A DNA stretch of 63,846 nt. It comes from JBBIND01 sp037444075. GTDB lineage: Bacteria > Acidobacteriota > Terriglobia > Bryobacterales > Bryobacteraceae. A model generated the notes under the pieces. The model made no database searches. It was not told where the DNA came from and saw only the letters and a program-made list of their open reading frames with translations. Made by a program: the position numbers and the translations under genes. Below, piece after piece: positions 63,001 through 63,846 of the stretch; positions within the stretch are counted from its first letter, which is position 1; every line of letters begins with the position of its first letter. The stretch covers positions 1-63,846 of the forward strand of contig JBBIND010000014.1 in the NCBI GenBank assembly GCA_037444075.1. The letters are read 5' to 3'.

Positions 63001-63474
63001 TAGCGGCAGGCTGATCACGGCGGTGGAAGTGATTTCGTGCCTCACGTCAGACTTGTCCGTCTGCAGCGCTGCTGCCGCAGCTGCTACCGTGACCTGCTCG
63101 GTCACCGCTCCTACCTCCAGCCGAGCGTCCACGCGAGTCACCGTGTTGATGGAAAGCGTCACGTTCGTGCGCACTTCGGGACGGAATCCCTTGGCTGAAA
63201 TCCGAACATCGTAGATGCCCGCCAGCACGTTGGGTAACGAGTAGCGACCGGCCTCGTCGGCTGTGGTTTCGCGTGTCGCGCCTGTCGCTTTGTTCGTGAT
63301 TGTCACCTCGGCTCTTGGAACCACCGCCTGAGTCTGGTCAACGACGGTGCCAACCAGAGAGCCGTAAAGAACCTGCGCTTCGGCGGTCGGCGCCAAAAGC
63401 GCTAGAAAAAAAAGGGAAACGCTGAGGAGAGTGACTGCGAACCTCATGCGTGTACCCCCGTTGCCTACTCCCAT
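60049..63474 (-). CDS. TonB-dependent receptor, Oar-like, complete
   Basis: 1141 residues. The ATG at 63474 has AAGGAGG five bases upstream, which decides the start over a longer ORF. A signal peptide (FAVTLLSVSLFFLALLAPTAEA) is followed by a carboxypeptidase-regulatory beta-sandwich (GSLVGTVVDQTQAVVPRAEVTI, AGRYSLPNVLAGIYDVRISAKGF). A plug domain comes next (PLPNYRNYQSLMNLIPG, VNITTNSFDAEQGMAGG), then a long barrel ending in FRFGLRFEF. Such acidobacterial receptors are thought to import polymer fragments. It has its own promoter and terminator, so it is a single-gene unit. Confidence 0.93.
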   Translation of the reverse strand: MGVGNGGTRMRFAVTLLSVSLFFLALLAPTAEAQVLYGSLVGTVVDQTQAVVPRAEVTITNKATGATRETTADEAGRYSLPNVLAGIYDVRISAKGFRPEVRTNVTLSINTVTRVDARLEVGAVTEQVTVAAAAAALQTDKSDVRHEITSTAVISLPLPNYRNYQSLMNLIPGTTPAAFQNAIVDTPARALTTRVNGTPRNNNNTLTDGAVNIFIWLPHHTAYVQPAESIETVNITTNSFDAEQGMAGGAAITVATKSGTNEVHGSGFWFHDNQRLRSDPYFRAAAFRKPVNIFNQFGGTVGGPIKQDKVFYFFSWERTMFRQGGSGNWSTAPAEFRAGDFSRWTNYAVVYDPASATVPAQRRPFPNNTIPRNRISPIFDNIQKMAPLPNQVSPTDPNNLQGTFGAAGTLKLNRDNIDLKVNYNASQRLLVWGKLSHMTAPVTGKHIFGDLVGPNIGTAGEGDVKVYMPTSGFTYTFSPTFMMDGVFGYTRHNQDIVGIGQGKNVGLDVFGIPGTNGGRQFAQDMRYSGVPSISGFGFTGWGLEDTWLPLFRKERAYTYATNMSKIHGSHEIRWGFEPRRLEMNHWQPETANPRGAISFGSGPTIIPGVVGREPNAYATALLGLVTSYSKSIQFFEMKTREWQLAWYVRDRWQVSRRLTLNLGLRYEYYPLINRGDRGIERWDPFTNTVYFGGLGDTPRNAGITVSKKLFAPRVGFAYRLADDWVVRSGYGITFSPLPFSRPLRGLYPATLTGGWGAGTAEAQFRDPVHGWYNTLNLGIPDVPTPDVSKGSLQLPLNLDMGPRSPWGGHLRRGYIQSWNFTVERKLPLDTLVSAGYVATRTIGQLLDRNINTVGPGLGGDTRNLPLARLYGRTNAANMWDGIGYGSYNSLQVALNKSFSKGLFLKGAYTWGRYMNMQEDDGWAGLAMWHWEPMIHRNYAPSSEDRRHSFTIGWVYELPIGSGRHYSLSGIADKMFGGWKLNGTFSAYTGTPFNVSGSGSSLLCTGCTQTADQIGPVVKLGRKGPGQPYYEPLSFRDPLFVFNPANPVYRPGTMGRHPLYGPGFWRIDPAIYKEFQITERVKTEFRAEAHNATNTPRWGNPAGGAGAMRLNPDGSLNALNNFMTITGASAERQFRFGLRFEF

Positions 63475-63530
63475 TACGTCCTCCTTGTGGGCGCCCATGC
63501 CCCAAAATGGATCTGCAGGGCGCCGATCAA

Positions 63531-63560
63531 TGATAACCCTGATCCGGGCATGTGTGTCAA
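63531..63560 (-). promoter_or_regulatory. Sigma-70-type promoter of the TonB-dependent receptor
   Basis: On the minus strand a perfect -35 box TTGACA (63560-63555) is followed after 18 bases by TTATCA (63536-63531), a partial match to TATAAT. The start codon lies 57 bases downstream of the -10. Confidence 0.55.
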
Positions 63561-63664
63561 TAGGTTTAGTAGTAGCGGTCAGGCAACGGATGTAGTTGAT
63601 CTGGCAGAACAACGGCCCGCTCGGTGGCGGGCTTGTAGAAGTGGACTTGGGGGAGGGGTCTTGC

Positions 63665-63846
63665 TCAGCGGGAGCTGGAAATCCGTGGGTCGCGGACGTC
63701 TATCCAATGGCGCTCCTGGCTCAAACCCGCCCGTTGGGCAGCCGCGCGAGCCCGTGTTTCCATCGCGCGGGCGTCGGCCTTTCGCTTGAGTTTCCTCAGC
63801 ACCTCCGCGTAGCCGGCCAGTATCTGCGCGGAAACGGCGTGGCCGG
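63665..63846 (-). CDS. C-terminal end of a TPR-like protein (partial)
   Basis: 59 residues are visible in frame from the window edge to a TGA at 63665-63667. They read GHAVSAQILAGYAEVLRKLK, then RKADARAMETRARAAAQRAG, then a short tail ending in DPRISSSR. The helix pair with Ala/Leu spacing and the RKADARAMETRARA end resemble the last TPR unit of TPR signalling proteins. The rest lies beyond the window. A 190-bp gap separates it from the receptor start. Confidence 0.6.
   Translation of the reverse strand, partial: GHAVSAQILAGYAEVLRKLKRKADARAMETRARAAAQRAGLSQERHWIDVRDPRISSSR

Noticed and set aside
63487..63789. 100-codon plus-strand frame at the right end
   Set aside because: It crosses the receptor promoter and lies antisense to a TPR-like C-terminal frame that reads convincingly on the minus strand.

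Overview
The window looks like a piece of chromosome from an Acidobacteriota bacterium of the Solibacterales/Bryobacterales type. This assignment is inferred from gene content. The evidence is very large Oar-like TonB-dependent receptors with a carboxypeptidase-regulatory domain at both ends, secreted beta-propeller proteins carrying the C-terminal domain first described from Solibacter (TIGR03437), Tat-exported Gfo/Idh/MocA oxidoreductases beside TIM-barrel sugar isomerases, and GC-rich sequence throughout. I see no rRNA, tRNA, CRISPR array, transposase or phage gene.

Layout. 1-5 kb: 3' end of a TonB-dependent receptor, facing a sugar isomerase-like protein and a Gfo/Idh/MocA oxidoreductase. 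5.1-5.5 kb: a small non-coding element with 25-bp terminal inverted repeats. 5.5-9.4 kb: a barrel-less POTRA protein, scpA, scpB and a pseudouridine synthase. 9.4-21.8 kb (minus strand): a full Flp/Tad pilus operon with pilin, three pseudopilin-like proteins, CpaB/CpaC/CpaE/CpaF, TadB/TadC and TadD. It also holds a DUF192 protein and a polytopic GT-C-like membrane protein. 21.9-24.8 kb: a secreted beta-propeller gene broken near its 3' end by a frameshift. 25-27.5 kb: an MgtE-type regulatory protein without a membrane domain, paired with an atypical Nramp transporter. 27.5-34.6 kb: membrane pyrophosphatase, homoserine dehydrogenase, an amidase with a tiny overlapping AtzG/GatC-like partner, and a second Gfo/Idh/MocA protein. 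34.7-43.5 kb (plus strand): a second Tad locus, again headed by the GT-C-like protein but with no pilin or pseudopilin. A 30-residue membrane peptide and a second beta-propeller protein follow it.

46.7-50.8 kb holds a small outer-membrane barrel, a secreted decaheme c-type cytochrome, a large MtrB/PioB-like barrel and a small membrane protein. Together these resemble a porin-cytochrome conduit for electron transfer across the outer membrane. 50.8-55.1 kb is a minus-strand, overlapping operon of DegT-type aminotransferase, TIM-barrel isomerase, murQ and murA. 55.1-59.9 kb carries erpA, a sulfatase and a two-domain CE15-type esterase, with two truncated carbohydrate-gene remnants between them. 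The window ends with a complete TonB-dependent receptor that has a clear promoter, ribosome binding site and terminator, and with the 3' end of a TPR-like gene.

The themes are surface structures and polymer use. The two Tad loci share an unrecognised GT-C-like family and each lies beside a large propeller protein, which suggests a repeated surface module. The porin-cytochrome genes suggest respiration to or from extracellular redox partners. All functional statements come from reading translations and motifs by eye; no database search was run.
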